The notes: generated by a model not told the origin, from the sequence alone. A stretch of DNA of 64,000 bases from Pseudomonas tohonis (GCF_012767755.2 NZ_AP023189.1:5830001-5894000), one strand, 5' to 3'; numbered from the stretch's first letter, positions 16,759-26,190 are shown. Numbers and translations: made by a program.

Positions 16759-16786
16759 TGCACCATCCGCGCTCGCGGGCGGTGCA
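16759..16786 (+). promoter_or_regulatory. Candidate NtrC half-sites upstream of the BMP promoter
   Basis: TGCACC (16759-16764) and GGTGCA (16781-16786) are perfect NtrC-type half-sites facing each other, but 16 bases apart instead of the usual 5, a shift of about one helical turn. They end 54 bases before the sigma-54 promoter at 16840. Confidence 0.4.
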
Positions 16787-16839
16787 CATCGCCTGCATCG
16801 AGGGGCCTGGCACGCGGCTTTGCGCGCCGCCTGTCCAGT

Positions 16840-16857
16840 TGGTCAATTTTTTGCAAT
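16840..16857 (+). promoter_or_regulatory. Sigma-54 promoter of the nucleoside-binding protein gene
   Basis: TGGTCAATTTTTTGCAAT, identical over 18 bases to the element at 6421. GG-N10-GC spacing as in RpoN promoters. The start codon is 58 bases beyond, the same distance as at the permease gene. Confidence 0.78.
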
Positions 16858-16914
16858 CGCCTGGTCAGCCCACAGGGCACAGCACAGAACAACAGACCAG
16901 GAGCCCCATCCCCC

Positions 16915-17994
16915 ATGTTCGATTCCAAGAAGAACCTGCTGCGCACGCTCGTCGCCGCCATCGGCTTCAGCGCCACCCTCGGCGCCTCCGCCGCCGACCC
17001 GCTGAAGGTCGGCTTCGTCTACGTCGGCCCCATCGGCGACCACGGCTGGACCTACCAGCACGAGGAAGGCCGCAAGGCGCTGGTGGCCAAGCTGGGCGAC
17101 AAGGTCGAGACCAGCTTCGTGGAGAACGTCGCCGAAGGCGCCGACGCCGAGCGGGTCATCCGCAACATGGCCAAGGGCGGCTACGACCTGATCTTCACCA
17201 CCTCCTTCGGCTACATGAACCCCACCGCCAAGGTGGCCAAGCAGTTCCCCAAGGTCACCTTCGAGCACGCCACCGGCTACAAGCAGGACAAGAACCTCGG
17301 CACCTACCTGTCGCGCTCCTATGAAGGCCGCTACGTCGGCGGCTTCCTCGCCGCGAAGATGACCAAGAGCCACAAGATCGGCTACATCGCCTCCTTCCCC
17401 ATTCCGGAAGTGATCCGCGACATCAACGCCATCCAGCTGGCGCTGAACAAGTACGACCCGCAGGCCGAGATCAAGGTGGTCTGGGTCAACTCCTGGTTCG
17501 ACCCGGGCAAGGAAGCCGACGCCGCCAACGCGCTGATCGACCAGGGCGTGGACGTGGTCTTCCAGCACACCGACAGCCCGGCGCCGATCCAGGCCGCCGA
17601 GCGCCGTGGCGTGTACTCCGTGGGCTACGCCTCGGACATGGCCCACTTCGGGCCCAAGGCCGTGCTCACCTCCATCGTCAACAACTGGGGGCCACACTAC
17701 ATCCAGGCCGCCGAAGGCGTGATGGCCGGCACCTGGAAGTCCCAGGACTACTGGGGCGGCCTGGCCGAGGACACCATCCAGCTGCCCATCAGCGACCTGG
17801 TGCCGGCCGACGTGAAGGCCGAGGCGGAAAAAATCATCGCCAGCATCAAGAGCGGCGAGTTCCACCCCTTCACCGGCCCGATCAAGGACCAGAGCGGAGC
17901 CATCAAGCTGGCCGACGGCGTGGTCGCCACCAATGCCGACCTGGCGGGCATGAACTACTACGTCGAAGGCATCAAGGCGGAACTGCCGAAGTAA
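16915..17994 (+). CDS. BMP family periplasmic nucleoside/purine-binding protein
   Basis: 359 residues: a signal peptide (MFDSKKNLLRTLVAAIGFSATLGASA, cleavage near 26) without a lipobox cysteine, then a BMP/Med-type binding protein (PF02608). GFVYVGPIGDHGWTYQHEEGRK at the mature N-terminus and the FTTSFGYMNPTAKVAKQFP segment are the family's best-conserved parts. It captures purine nucleosides or related ligands for the ABC transporter upstream. AGGAG lies 11 bases before the ATG, and the A-rich GAACAACAG just before could be a Crc/Hfq site. Own sigma-54 promoter. Confidence 0.87.
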   Translation: MFDSKKNLLRTLVAAIGFSATLGASAADPLKVGFVYVGPIGDHGWTYQHEEGRKALVAKLGDKVETSFVENVAEGADAERVIRNMAKGGYDLIFTTSFGYMNPTAKVAKQFPKVTFEHATGYKQDKNLGTYLSRSYEGRYVGGFLAAKMTKSHKIGYIASFPIPEVIRDINAIQLALNKYDPQAEIKVVWVNSWFDPGKEADAANALIDQGVDVVFQHTDSPAPIQAAERRGVYSVGYASDMAHFGPKAVLTSIVNNWGPHYIQAAEGVMAGTWKSQDYWGGLAEDTIQLPISDLVPADVKAEAEKIIASIKSGEFHPFTGPIKDQSGAIKLADGVVATNADLAGMNYYVEGIKAELPK

Positions 17995-18000
17995 GCGAAG

Positions 18001-18028
18001 CCCTCTCCCCTGGCGCCAGGGGAGAGGG
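18001..18028. repeat. Perfect 28-bp palindrome after the BMP gene
   Basis: CCCTCTCCCCTGGC and its exact complement form a 14-bp stem with no loop. No T tract follows, so it is more likely a processing or mRNA-stabilising hairpin (or REP variant) than a terminator. Confidence 0.7.
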
Positions 18029-18058
18029 TATTGAACCCTGCGCTCCAAGGATCACCCG

Positions 18059-19021
18059 ATGAACCAGCTTCCCCTCATCGACATCGCCGCGCTCTACGGC
18101 GACGACCAACAGGCCTGGCAGCAGGTCGCGGCGCAGATCGACGCCGCCTGCCGCGACTGGGGCTTCTTCTACATCACCGGGCACGGCATCGCGCCCGAAC
18201 GCATCGAGGCGTTGACCCGCGCGGCCAAGACCTTCTTCGCCCTGCCCGACGCCGAGAAGCTGCGGATCGACATCACCCGCACTGCGCACCATCGCGGCTA
18301 TGGCGCCATCGCCACCGAGCAGCTCGACCCGAGCAGGCCGAGCGACCTGAAGGAAACCTTCGACATGGGTTTCCACATGGCCGCCGACCACCCCGAGGTG
18401 CTGGCCGGCAAGCCCCTGCGCGGGCCCAATCGCCACCCCGACCTGCCCGGCTGGGCGGCGCTCATGGAACAGCACTACGCCGACATGCAGGCCCTGGCGC
18501 AGACCCTGCTGCGGGCCATCGCCCTGGCACTGGGCATCGAGCGCGACTTCTTCGATGCGCGCTTTGCCGAGCCCATCAGCGTGTTCCGCATGATCCACTA
18601 CCCGCCGCGCCACACCGCCAGCTCCGCCGAGCAACAGGGCGCCGGCGCGCACACCGACTACGGCTGCGTCACCCTGCTGTACCAGGACGACGCCGGCGGC
18701 CTGCAGGTGCGCAACGTCCACGGGGAATGGATCGACGCCCCACCGATCACCGGCAGCTTCGTGGTCAACATCGGCGACATGATGGCGCGCTGGAGCAACG
18801 ACCGGTACACCTCCACGCCGCACCGGGTCATCAGCCCCCTGGGCGTGCACCGCTACTCCATGCCCTTCTTCGCCGAGCCGCACCCGGACACCGAGATCAG
18901 CTGCCTGCCGAACTGCTCCAGTGCCGACAACCCGCCGAAATACCCGCCGGTGAGCAGCGCCGAGTACCTGCTCTCGCGCTTCGCCGACACCTACGCCTAC
19001 CGGCGGGAGGAGACGGCCTGA
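18059..19021 (+). CDS. 2-oxoglutarate/Fe(II)-dependent oxygenase, isopenicillin N synthase family
   Basis: 320 residues. The N-terminal DIOX_N part has LPLIDIAALY and WGFFYITGHGI. The jelly-roll core has iron ligands in HTDYGCVTLL (His and Asp, residues about 198-200) and STPHRVI (His, about 260), with the oxoglutarate-binding RYSMPFF arginine. Length fits the family. It lies 38 bases downstream of the nucleoside-binding protein palindrome and upstream of the deaminase gene, so an oxidised purine or nucleoside substrate is conceivable, but related bacterial proteins have no settled substrate. Confidence 0.85.
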   Translation: MNQLPLIDIAALYGDDQQAWQQVAAQIDAACRDWGFFYITGHGIAPERIEALTRAAKTFFALPDAEKLRIDITRTAHHRGYGAIATEQLDPSRPSDLKETFDMGFHMAADHPEVLAGKPLRGPNRHPDLPGWAALMEQHYADMQALAQTLLRAIALALGIERDFFDARFAEPISVFRMIHYPPRHTASSAEQQGAGAHTDYGCVTLLYQDDAGGLQVRNVHGEWIDAPPITGSFVVNIGDMMARWSNDRYTSTPHRVISPLGVHRYSMPFFAEPHPDTEISCLPNCSSADNPPKYPPVSSAEYLLSRFADTYAYRREETA

Positions 19022-19118
19022 GCGACGCCCGATGAACACGAGCGCCCCTGCTGTTCAGGCGCTCGCTCGGCGAAATCCTGTCCGGGAAGTTAAACTTGCA
19101 GGCGACCTTGCCTGATAA

Positions 19119-20081
<963 letters not shown>

Positions 20082-20084
20082 ACG

Positions 20085-20110
20085 AAAAGGGCCGCGATGC
20101 GGCCCTTTTT
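20085..20110 (+). terminator. Rho-independent terminator after the deaminase gene
   Basis: AAAAGGGCCGC, GAT, GCGGCCCTTTTT: an 11-bp stem with a three-base loop and a terminal T run, four bases after the stop codon. Confidence 0.92.
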
Positions 20111-20130
20111 GCAGATGGACATGGAGGAGC

Positions 20131-20343
20131 GGTGGGCTGAAGCCCACCCTACGCCCACCCTACGCACACCCTGCAAGCCCGTAGGATGGGTAGAGCATGG
20201 CGAAACCCATGCTGCCGGCCCAACACAGAAGCCATACCTGTACCGGTTACTGATGGGTTTCGCTTCGCTCGCGGAACGTCGCCCGACCCATCCTGCGGCC
20301 CCTGCGAGGAGCTTCGCGAGCAGAGCTCGCTCCTACGACCTAG
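20131..20343. repeat. REP cluster between the deaminase and yhhQ genes
   Basis: Three units: GGTGGGCT-GA-AGCCCACC then CTACG (20131-20153), a GTAGGATGGG / GATGGGTTTCGC ... GACCCATCCTGCG unit (20181-20300) with a close copy at 26356-26402, and GAGCTTCGCGAGCAGAGCTC followed by GCTCCTACG (20309-20338). No gene in the 240-bp gap. Confidence 0.7.
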
Positions 20344-20350
20344 GTGAAGC

Positions 20351-21004
20351 TCAGGCGGCGCTTTCGCTGCGCGGGGTGATGGCGCGGAGGATGCCGTTGA
20401 GCAGCACGCCGTAGAGCGGCACGAACAGCACCAGGCTGACGCTGAGCTTCACGCCGTAGTCCACCGTGGCGATCTCCACCCAGTGCTCGGCCATGAAGGG
20501 GTTGTCGCTGTGCCAGAAGGCCACCGAGAAGAAGGTGAAGGTGTCCAGCAGGTTGCCGGCGATGGTGGACACCACCGGGGCGATCCACCACTGACGCATC
20601 CTGCGCAGGCGATCGAAGACCTGGATGTCGAGAACCTGCCCCAGCACGTAGGCGAGGAAACTCGCGAGCGAGATGCGTGCGACGAACAGGTTGAACTCGC
20701 CCAGGGCGCCGAAGCCCTGGAACGCCGCGTCCTGGAACAGCACCGAGACCACGTAGGAAGCCGCCAGCGCCGGGAGCATGACCCGGGCGATCACCTGGCG
20801 CGCCGCCTGCTTGCCGAGCAGGCGCACGGTCAGGTCGGTGGCGAGGAAGATGAACGGGAAGCTGAACGCGCCCCAGGTGGTCTGCCAGCCGAACAGGGTC
20901 ATGGGCAACTGCACCAGGTAGTTGCTGGCGATGATGATCAGGATGTGGAACGCGATGAGGCCGGTCAGCGCGGGGCGCCAGACCTTGGGGAGAGCTGCGG
21001 GCAT
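20351..21004 (-). CDS. yhhQ: Queuosine precursor transporter (COG1738, YhhQ family)
   Basis: 217 residues with six hydrophobic segments. IASNYLVQLP, the FIFLATDLTVRLLGKQAAR segment and the NLFVARISLASFLAYVLGQVLDI region are the family's landmarks. YhhQ imports 7-deazaguanine precursors of queuosine (preQ0/preQ1). The assignment is supported independently by the preQ1-I-like riboswitch in the 5' leader. AAGGA is 11 bases before the ATG and lies inside the riboswitch tail. Confidence 0.9.
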   Translation of the reverse strand: MPAALPKVWRPALTGLIAFHILIIIASNYLVQLPMTLFGWQTTWGAFSFPFIFLATDLTVRLLGKQAARQVIARVMLPALAASYVVSVLFQDAAFQGFGALGEFNLFVARISLASFLAYVLGQVLDIQVFDRLRRMRQWWIAPVVSTIAGNLLDTFTFFSVAFWHSDNPFMAEHWVEIATVDYGVKLSVSLVLFVPLYGVLLNGILRAITPRSESAA

Positions 21005-21011
21005 GGTGGTT

Positions 21012-21048
21012 CACGTCCTTTTTGCCGATGGGGTGAGGGAACCCATGT
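21012..21048 (-). promoter_or_regulatory. PreQ1-I-like riboswitch in the yhhQ leader
   Basis: On the minus strand, ATGGG (21046-21042) is followed by loop TTCCCTCA and CCCCAT (21033-21028), then the A-rich tail CGGCAAAAAGGAC. This matches the compact preQ1-I pseudoknot: a short stem, a GGUUC start of loop 1, an ACCCC segment, and an A-rich tail folding back into the stem groove. The tail includes the AAGGA ribosome binding site, so ligand binding would block translation, as in the T. tengcongensis type. Identification is by eye. Confidence 0.68.
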
Positions 21049-21083
21049 CGCAGCCCCATGGCCACGACGGCGCGCATTCTAAC

Positions 21084-21099
21084 TTGACCCGCGCGTCAA
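21084..21099 (-). promoter_or_regulatory. TTGAC inverted repeat in the yhhQ upstream region
   Basis: TTGAC (21084-21088) and GTCAA (21095-21099) face each other across six bases. It is located where a promoter -35 or an operator for yhhQ would be; TAGAAT follows on the minus strand but only 12 bases from TTGACG, too close for a normal promoter. Confidence 0.35.
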
Positions 21100-21136
21100 A
21101 AAAAGCGTCCGCGCGGTGGTTTCGTCGGCGGCTTTC

Positions 21137-23752
21137 TCAGCCGTGCTCCAGTGCCTCGACATACACCGCCATGCGCCCGCGCCCGCCATGCTTGGCCCGG
21201 TAGCAGGCGATGTCGGCCTGGCGCAGCAGCTCGGCCGGCTCGCTGTTGCCAGCGTGCAAGGGCGCCAGGCCGATGCTGGCGCCGACCTGGAAGGTGCGGC
21301 CTTCCCATTCGAAGCGCAGGCCGCGCACCTGCTCGATCAGCCGATCGGCGAGGATTTCCGCCTGGGCCAGGGGACAGCTGCGCAGGATCATGGCGAACTC
21401 GTCGCCCCCCAGGCGCGCCACCAGGTCGCCGCTGCGCACCTGTTCCTGCATCAGTCGCGAGATGCGCCGCAGCAGTTCGTCGCCGGCGGCATGGCCGGCG
21501 CTGTCGTTGACCTGCTTGAAGAGGTCCAGGTCGATGAAGAACAGCACGCTGTGCCCGGCGTTCTGCGTCACCTCGCGGCAGCTTTCCGCCAGGGCGTCCT
21601 CGAAGGCCGAGCGGTTGAGCAGGCCGGTCAGGGCGTCGTGGCTGGCGGCATAGCGCAGGTGCTTCTGCATCGCCCGCGCCTCGCTGACATCGGTGAACAC
21701 CAGCACGCTGCCGAGCAGCTCGCCCTCGGCGCTGCGTACCGGCGCCGCCTGGCCACGCAGGGCGATCAGGCCGCCGGCGGCATGGCGCAGGGACGAGAGC
21801 CCGGGGATGCTTTCCTCCGTGCCGCGCTCCAGGCACAGGCGCACCGGGCTCGGCACCGGCCGGCCCTCCTCGCTCTCCAGCGGCAGCACCCGCTCGATCT
21901 CCTGGTTGCGCGCCGCCGCCGTGCTCCAGCCGCTGAGGCGCTCGGCCACCGGGTTGAGGAAGCGCACGCGGCCATCCAGGTCCGTGGTGATCACCCCGTC
22001 GCCGATGCAGTTGAGGGTCACCTGCAGGCGCTCGCGCTCGTCGTTCAGCCGCTCGGTGAGTTCGCGCAGCTGGGTCACGTCCCAGTTGGTGCCGATCATC
22101 CGGGTCGGCTTGCCCTCGGCGTCGAGGGCCAGGCTGCCGTGCCCGCGCAGCGCACGCGTCTCGCCGTTGGGCAGGGAGATGCGGAACTCCACGTCCAGCC
22201 GCGCCAGGCCTTCGCGCACCCGCTGCAGCTCGCGGTGCAGGGCTTCGGCGTCGCCCGGGTGGACGAAGCGCGACCACTCCTCGTAGCTCACCGGCCGCCC
22301 CAGCGGGCGCATGCCGTAGAGGCGGAACAGGCTGTCGTCCCAGATCATGTCGTCGCTGACCAGGTCCCACTCCCAGACGCCCACGCCACTGGCGTCGGTG
22401 GCCAGGGAATAGCGCTGGGCGAGCTCGGCCAGCTCGGCCTCGGCACGCTTGCGCCGGTCGATGTCCTCGATCTGGGCGATGAAGTACAGCGGCTGCCCTT
22501 CGGCATCGCGCACCAGGGACACCGCCAGCAGCGCCCAGACCTCGGAGCCATCGCGGCGCAGGTAGCGCTTCTCCAGCCGATAGCTGTCGCGACGGCCAGC
22601 GAGCGCTTCCTGCACCCGCTCCAGGTCATCGGACAGGTCCTCGGCCTGGGTGATGTCCTGGAAGCTCATCGCGACCAGTTCGGCCGGCGTGTAGCCGAGC
22701 ATCTCGCACAGCGCGCGGTTGACCCGCTGCAAGCGGCCATCCAGCCCCACCAGGGCCATGCCGATGGCCGAGTGCTCCATGGCGTCGCGAAAACGCGCCT
22801 CGCTGATGGCCAGCTCGCGCTGGCGTCGCCGGCCCTGCTCCACGGCAGCGGCCAGCAGCAGCGGGGGCAACAACGACAACAACAGCGGCAGGTAGAGGGT
22901 GATCTCCTGCCACAGGGGCGTCACCGGCTGCAGCAACAACCCTCCCATGGCGACCATCAGGCCGCCGCTGAAGGAGGTCAGGGTCACCAGCAGCGCGGTG
23001 CCGGCGAAGGGCAGCCGCACCGCCGCCAGCAGCAGCGGCAGCGACAGGTAGACGAAAGGCGTCGGCAGCAGGCGCAGGGATACCAGGGTCACCAGCAGCA
23101 CCAGCGGCACGTAGAAGAAGAGTTCGTTGGGGCGCTTCGGCGAGCGCAGGGACTGCAGGCCATGCTGCTGCAACTGCACCGTCAGCGGCAGGATCGACAG
23201 GGTGCCCAGCACCGCGCCCTCGTACCAGGACAGCCAGACCCGGCCGAAGCCGGCGTAACCGATGCTCTGCACGATCAGCGCGCCCAGGGTGGAGCTGACC
23301 AGCGGCGGCACCATGGCCCCGAGCAGGATGAAGCGGAGGAAGGCCGACGGGCTGCGGCTCATGTTCAGGGCCACGCCGGTGCGGCGCAGCAGGAAGGCGG
23401 CGAGCGCCATCTCCAGCATGTTGGCCGGCAGGAAGCTGGCGGACATCGCCAGGGTGTCGCCCATCACCTGACCGGCCAGCATGTTGGCCACCAGCATCAC
23501 GCCGAGCAGCGCCGGCCAGCGACGCAGCGGCTGGTTCCAGAGGAAGGTGATGCCGAAGGCGTTGGCGTACCAGAGGGTGGCGATGGTGCCCGGCTGGCGC
23601 GCCAGCCAGACGGCGCCCAGGGCGAGCACCAGGTAGCCGAAGAAGACCAGCGCCAGGGTCGGGCCGAGGCGCGCCGGAACGGGCGGCAGGGCGTTCACGA
23701 CCATGCGCGTCGACAAGGGCAAGGGGCTGGACGGCTGGGGATCACGGCTCAT
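21137..23752 (-). CDS. Membrane MASE1-PAS-GGDEF diguanylate cyclase
   Basis: 871 residues from the chosen ATG. The N-terminal 300 residues have about eight to ten membrane segments with MASE1 features (TIATLWYANAFGITFLW). Then come PAS/PAC domains: one at about 325-445 (FRDAMEHSAIGMALVG), one at about 450-575 (ATDASGVGVWEWDL), and a third at about 580-700 (LNCIGDGVITTD). The GGDEF domain fills 705-865 with HDALTGLLNRSAFE and an intact RLGGDEFAMIL active site. It should make c-di-GMP. No EAL domain. RSGDLVARLGG lacks an obvious RxxD inhibitory site. A GTG at 23818 would add 22 residues; neither start has a good ribosome binding site. Confidence 0.87.
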   Translation of the reverse strand: MSRDPQPSSPLPLSTRMVVNALPPVPARLGPTLALVFFGYLVLALGAVWLARQPGTIATLWYANAFGITFLWNQPLRRWPALLGVMLVANMLAGQVMGDTLAMSASFLPANMLEMALAAFLLRRTGVALNMSRSPSAFLRFILLGAMVPPLVSSTLGALIVQSIGYAGFGRVWLSWYEGAVLGTLSILPLTVQLQQHGLQSLRSPKRPNELFFYVPLVLLVTLVSLRLLPTPFVYLSLPLLLAAVRLPFAGTALLVTLTSFSGGLMVAMGGLLLQPVTPLWQEITLYLPLLLSLLPPLLLAAAVEQGRRRQRELAISEARFRDAMEHSAIGMALVGLDGRLQRVNRALCEMLGYTPAELVAMSFQDITQAEDLSDDLERVQEALAGRRDSYRLEKRYLRRDGSEVWALLAVSLVRDAEGQPLYFIAQIEDIDRRKRAEAELAELAQRYSLATDASGVGVWEWDLVSDDMIWDDSLFRLYGMRPLGRPVSYEEWSRFVHPGDAEALHRELQRVREGLARLDVEFRISLPNGETRALRGHGSLALDAEGKPTRMIGTNWDVTQLRELTERLNDERERLQVTLNCIGDGVITTDLDGRVRFLNPVAERLSGWSTAAARNQEIERVLPLESEEGRPVPSPVRLCLERGTEESIPGLSSLRHAAGGLIALRGQAAPVRSAEGELLGSVLVFTDVSEARAMQKHLRYAASHDALTGLLNRSAFEDALAESCREVTQNAGHSVLFFIDLDLFKQVNDSAGHAAGDELLRRISRLMQEQVRSGDLVARLGGDEFAMILRSCPLAQAEILADRLIEQVRGLRFEWEGRTFQVGASIGLAPLHAGNSEPAELLRQADIACYRAKHGGRGRMAVYVEALEHG

Positions 23753-23836
23753 CTCCAGGGCTGGACGGCGGATAGGCGGGCTCGCCCTAGCAACAATAGC
23801 GAATGGCGCGGCCCGCACAACAGCTGGCTGTGACGC

Positions 23837-24772
23837 TCAGCGCAGAAGCCGGGCCACGCCCTCCCAGGGCGCGCCGACCAGCAGCTCGCCACAGCGCTGG
23901 CGGAGGAACTCGCGCAGCAGGTTCACCGGCTTGCTCAACTGGGCACGATGGGGGCAGATCAGGTTCAGCGGCGTGGGCTCGCCCAGGTGATCCTCCAGCG
24001 CCAGCTGCAGGCGCTCGGCCCGCACATCGGCGGCCACGTCGAGCCAGGACTTGTACACCAGCCCCTGCCCGGCCACCGCCCAGCGGCGCACCACGTCGGC
24101 GTCGTCGCAGACCCGGTCGCCGGCCACGGTGACGGTCTGGCTGCGCCGGCCCTCGTGGAATGTCCACTGGTCGTGCACGCGGCCGCCCAGCACATAGAGC
24201 AGGCAGTTGTGCCGGTGCAGTTCCTCCGGCGTGCGCGGGTGGCCATGCCGGGCGAAGTAGCTCGGTGCGCCGCAGAGCACGCGGCGGTTGCCCGGAGCCA
24301 GGGGCAGCGCCACCAGGCTCGAGTCCTCCGGCTCGCCGGAGCGGATGGCGATGTCCACCGGCTGGCGGAACAGGTCGGCCACCTGGTCGCTGAGAAACAG
24401 ACGGACGGCGAGGCGCGGGTGCTCGGCCTGGAACTCGTCCAGCCAGGGCAGCAACACGTTGCGGCCGAAGTCCGAGGGTGCCGACAGCTGCAGCAGGCCG
24501 CCGATATCGCTCTTGCCGCCGGCCAGCTGCCGGCGGCCCTCGTCCAGGCTCTGCAACGCGGCGCGGGCGTGCGCCAGGTACTGCTCGCCCTCGGCGGTCA
24601 GGCGCAGGCTGCGGGTGGAGCGGGCGAACAGCCGCGCATCGAGACGCTGCTCCAGGCGCTTGAGCGCGGCGCTGGCCACCGCCGGGGAGATCTCCAGCTC
24701 GCGCGCAGCGGCCGAGAGGCTGCCGCGGTCGGCGGTACGGACGAAGACGGTGAGGTCGTCGAGGCGCAGCAT
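23837..24772 (-). CDS. LysR-type transcriptional regulator
   Basis: 311 residues, starting MLRLDDLTVFVRTADRGSLS as is usual for this LysR subgroup. The HTH covers about 1-60 and the substrate-binding domain 88-300. Divergent from a monooxygenase-oxidoreductase pair that it probably controls. A perfect 7-bp dyad sits immediately before the start codon. A TTG two codons upstream is less likely. Confidence 0.85.
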   Translation of the reverse strand: MLRLDDLTVFVRTADRGSLSAAARELEISPAVASAALKRLEQRLDARLFARSTRSLRLTAEGEQYLAHARAALQSLDEGRRQLAGGKSDIGGLLQLSAPSDFGRNVLLPWLDEFQAEHPRLAVRLFLSDQVADLFRQPVDIAIRSGEPEDSSLVALPLAPGNRRVLCGAPSYFARHGHPRTPEELHRHNCLLYVLGGRVHDQWTFHEGRRSQTVTVAGDRVCDDADVVRRWAVAGQGLVYKSWLDVAADVRAERLQLALEDHLGEPTPLNLICPHRAQLSKPVNLLREFLRQRCGELLVGAPWEGVARLLR

Positions 24773-24791
24773 TTTCAAAATTCCTTTGAAA
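24773..24791. promoter_or_regulatory. Palindrome at the LysR start, divergent region
   Basis: TTTCAAA-ATTCC-TTTGAAA, a perfect 7-bp dyad directly abutting the LysR start codon in the 95-bp divergent region. Likely the LysR binding site, used both for autorepression and for control of the monooxygenase gene. Confidence 0.6.
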
Positions 24792-24867
24792 GACTGTCGC
24801 CTTCTAGCTGATTTTTCTGCGCCGCGAAATAGCCCAACCTATGTGCCATCTTTCCCGGAGAGCCACC

Positions 24868-25161
24868 ATGACCACGCCTCTGCACCTGATCGCCCACATC
24901 GACGCCCAGCCCGGCCAGGCCGAGGCGGTGGAAGCCGCCCTGCGCGAGCTGGTCGCCGCCAGCCGCAGCGAACCCGGCTGCCTGCAATACGACCTGCACC
25001 GCGACCGCGCCGACGCCCTGCGCTTCGTCATGCTGGAGACCTGGCGCGACGCGGCCGCCCTCGACGCGCACAAGGCCACCGCCCATTACCGCCACTTCGG
25101 CGACGCCCACGGCAGCCGCCTCAAGGGCGTCACCCTCACCCTTCTCGATCGCCTCGCCTGA
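24868..25161 (+). CDS. Antibiotic biosynthesis monooxygenase (YgiN-like) domain protein
   Basis: 97 residues, one ABM ferredoxin-like fold. IAHIDAQPGQAEAVEAALRELV, the SRSEPGCLQYDLHRD segment and FVMLETWRDAAALDAH are the standard conserved blocks. These proteins often act on quinols or aromatic electrophiles as cofactor-free oxygenases. GGAGA precedes the ATG by eight bases. It is 15 bases before a quinone-reductase-like gene and the pair is probably an operon induced by the divergent LysR protein in response to quinone or electrophile stress (inferred). Confidence 0.85.
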   Translation: MTTPLHLIAHIDAQPGQAEAVEAALRELVAASRSEPGCLQYDLHRDRADALRFVMLETWRDAAALDAHKATAHYRHFGDAHGSRLKGVTLTLLDRLA

Positions 25162-25176
25162 GCCCAGGAGCCCCCG

Positions 25177-26190
25177 ATGAAAGCCATCGCCTATTACCAG
25201 TCCCTGCCCATCGACCACGCCGATTCGCTGCAGGACATCGAACTGCCCGCGCCCACGCCCGGAGCCCGTGACCTGCTGGTGGAGGTCCGCGCCATCTCGG
25301 TGAACCCGGTGGATACCAAGATCCGTCGCAACGTGCAGCCGGAGAACGGCCAGGCCAAGGTGCTGGGCTGGGACGTCGCCGGCGTGGTCAAGGCGGTGGG
25401 CAGCGAGGTGAGCCTGTTCCAGCCCGGTGACGAGGTGTTCTATGCCGGCGCCCTGACCCGCCCGGGTGGCAACGCCGAGCTGCACCTGGTGGACGAGCGC
25501 ATCGTCGGCAAGCGCCCGCAGGGCCTGGACTTCGCCCAGTCCGCCGCCCTGCCGCTGACCGCCATCACCGCCTGGGAACTGCTGTTCGACCGCCTCGGGA
25601 TCACCGAGGGCCGCGCCGACCAGGGCCAGAGCCTGCTGGTGGTCGGCGCGGCCGGCGGCGTGGGCTCCATCCTCGTGCAACTGGCCCGCCAGCTCACCGG
25701 CCTGACCGTGATCGGCACCGCCTCGCGCCCGGAAACCCAGGCCTGGGTCCGCGAGCTGGGGGCCCACCACGTCATCGACCACAGCCAGCCGCTGGCGGCC
25801 GAGCTCAAGCGCATCGGCATCGACAGCGTCACCCACGTCGCCAGCCTGACCCAGACCGACCAGCACCTGGAGCAACTGGTGGAAGCCCTCGCGCCCCAGG
25901 GCAAGCTCGCCCTGATCGACGACCCGGCCGGCCTCGACGTGCTCAAGCTCAAGCGCAAGAGCATCTCGCTGCACTGGGAGTTCATGTACACCCGCTCGAT
26001 GTTCGAGACCCGCGACATGATCGAGCAGCACAAGCTGCTGGACCGCGTCAGCGAGCTGATCGATGCCGGCGTGCTGAAGACCACCGTCGGCGAACACTTC
26101 GGCCGCATCGACGCCGCCAACCTCAAGCGCGCCCATGCGCTGCTGGAGAGCGGCAAGGCCAAGGGCAAGATCGTGCTCGAAGGGTTCTGA
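25177..26190 (+). CDS. Zinc-type alcohol dehydrogenase-like / quinone oxidoreductase
   Basis: 337 residues, medium-chain dehydrogenase/reductase. GroES-like part (1-130) has SVNPVDTKIR and LGWDVAGVV; the Rossmann part has VVGAAGGVGSILVQLAR (residues 150-166). The zinc ligands of true alcohol dehydrogenases are absent. LKRKSISLHWEFMYTRSM near residue 265 is typical of the TIGR02817 subgroup. It likely reduces quinones or enones with NADPH. Co-directional with the ABM gene, AGGAG ribosome binding site. Confidence 0.87.
   Translation: MKAIAYYQSLPIDHADSLQDIELPAPTPGARDLLVEVRAISVNPVDTKIRRNVQPENGQAKVLGWDVAGVVKAVGSEVSLFQPGDEVFYAGALTRPGGNAELHLVDERIVGKRPQGLDFAQSAALPLTAITAWELLFDRLGITEGRADQGQSLLVVGAAGGVGSILVQLARQLTGLTVIGTASRPETQAWVRELGAHHVIDHSQPLAAELKRIGIDSVTHVASLTQTDQHLEQLVEALAPQGKLALIDDPAGLDVLKLKRKSISLHWEFMYTRSMFETRDMIEQHKLLDRVSELIDAGVLKTTVGEHFGRIDAANLKRAHALLESGKAKGKIVLEGF

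Noticed and set aside
18001..18028. Terminator after the BMP gene
   Set aside because: The perfect palindrome has no T run after it in either direction; kept as a repeat/processing hairpin.
21116..23833. A 905-codon plus-strand frame opposite the MASE1-GGDEF gene
   Set aside because: Same shadow effect; Gln/Arg/His repeats and no start signals.
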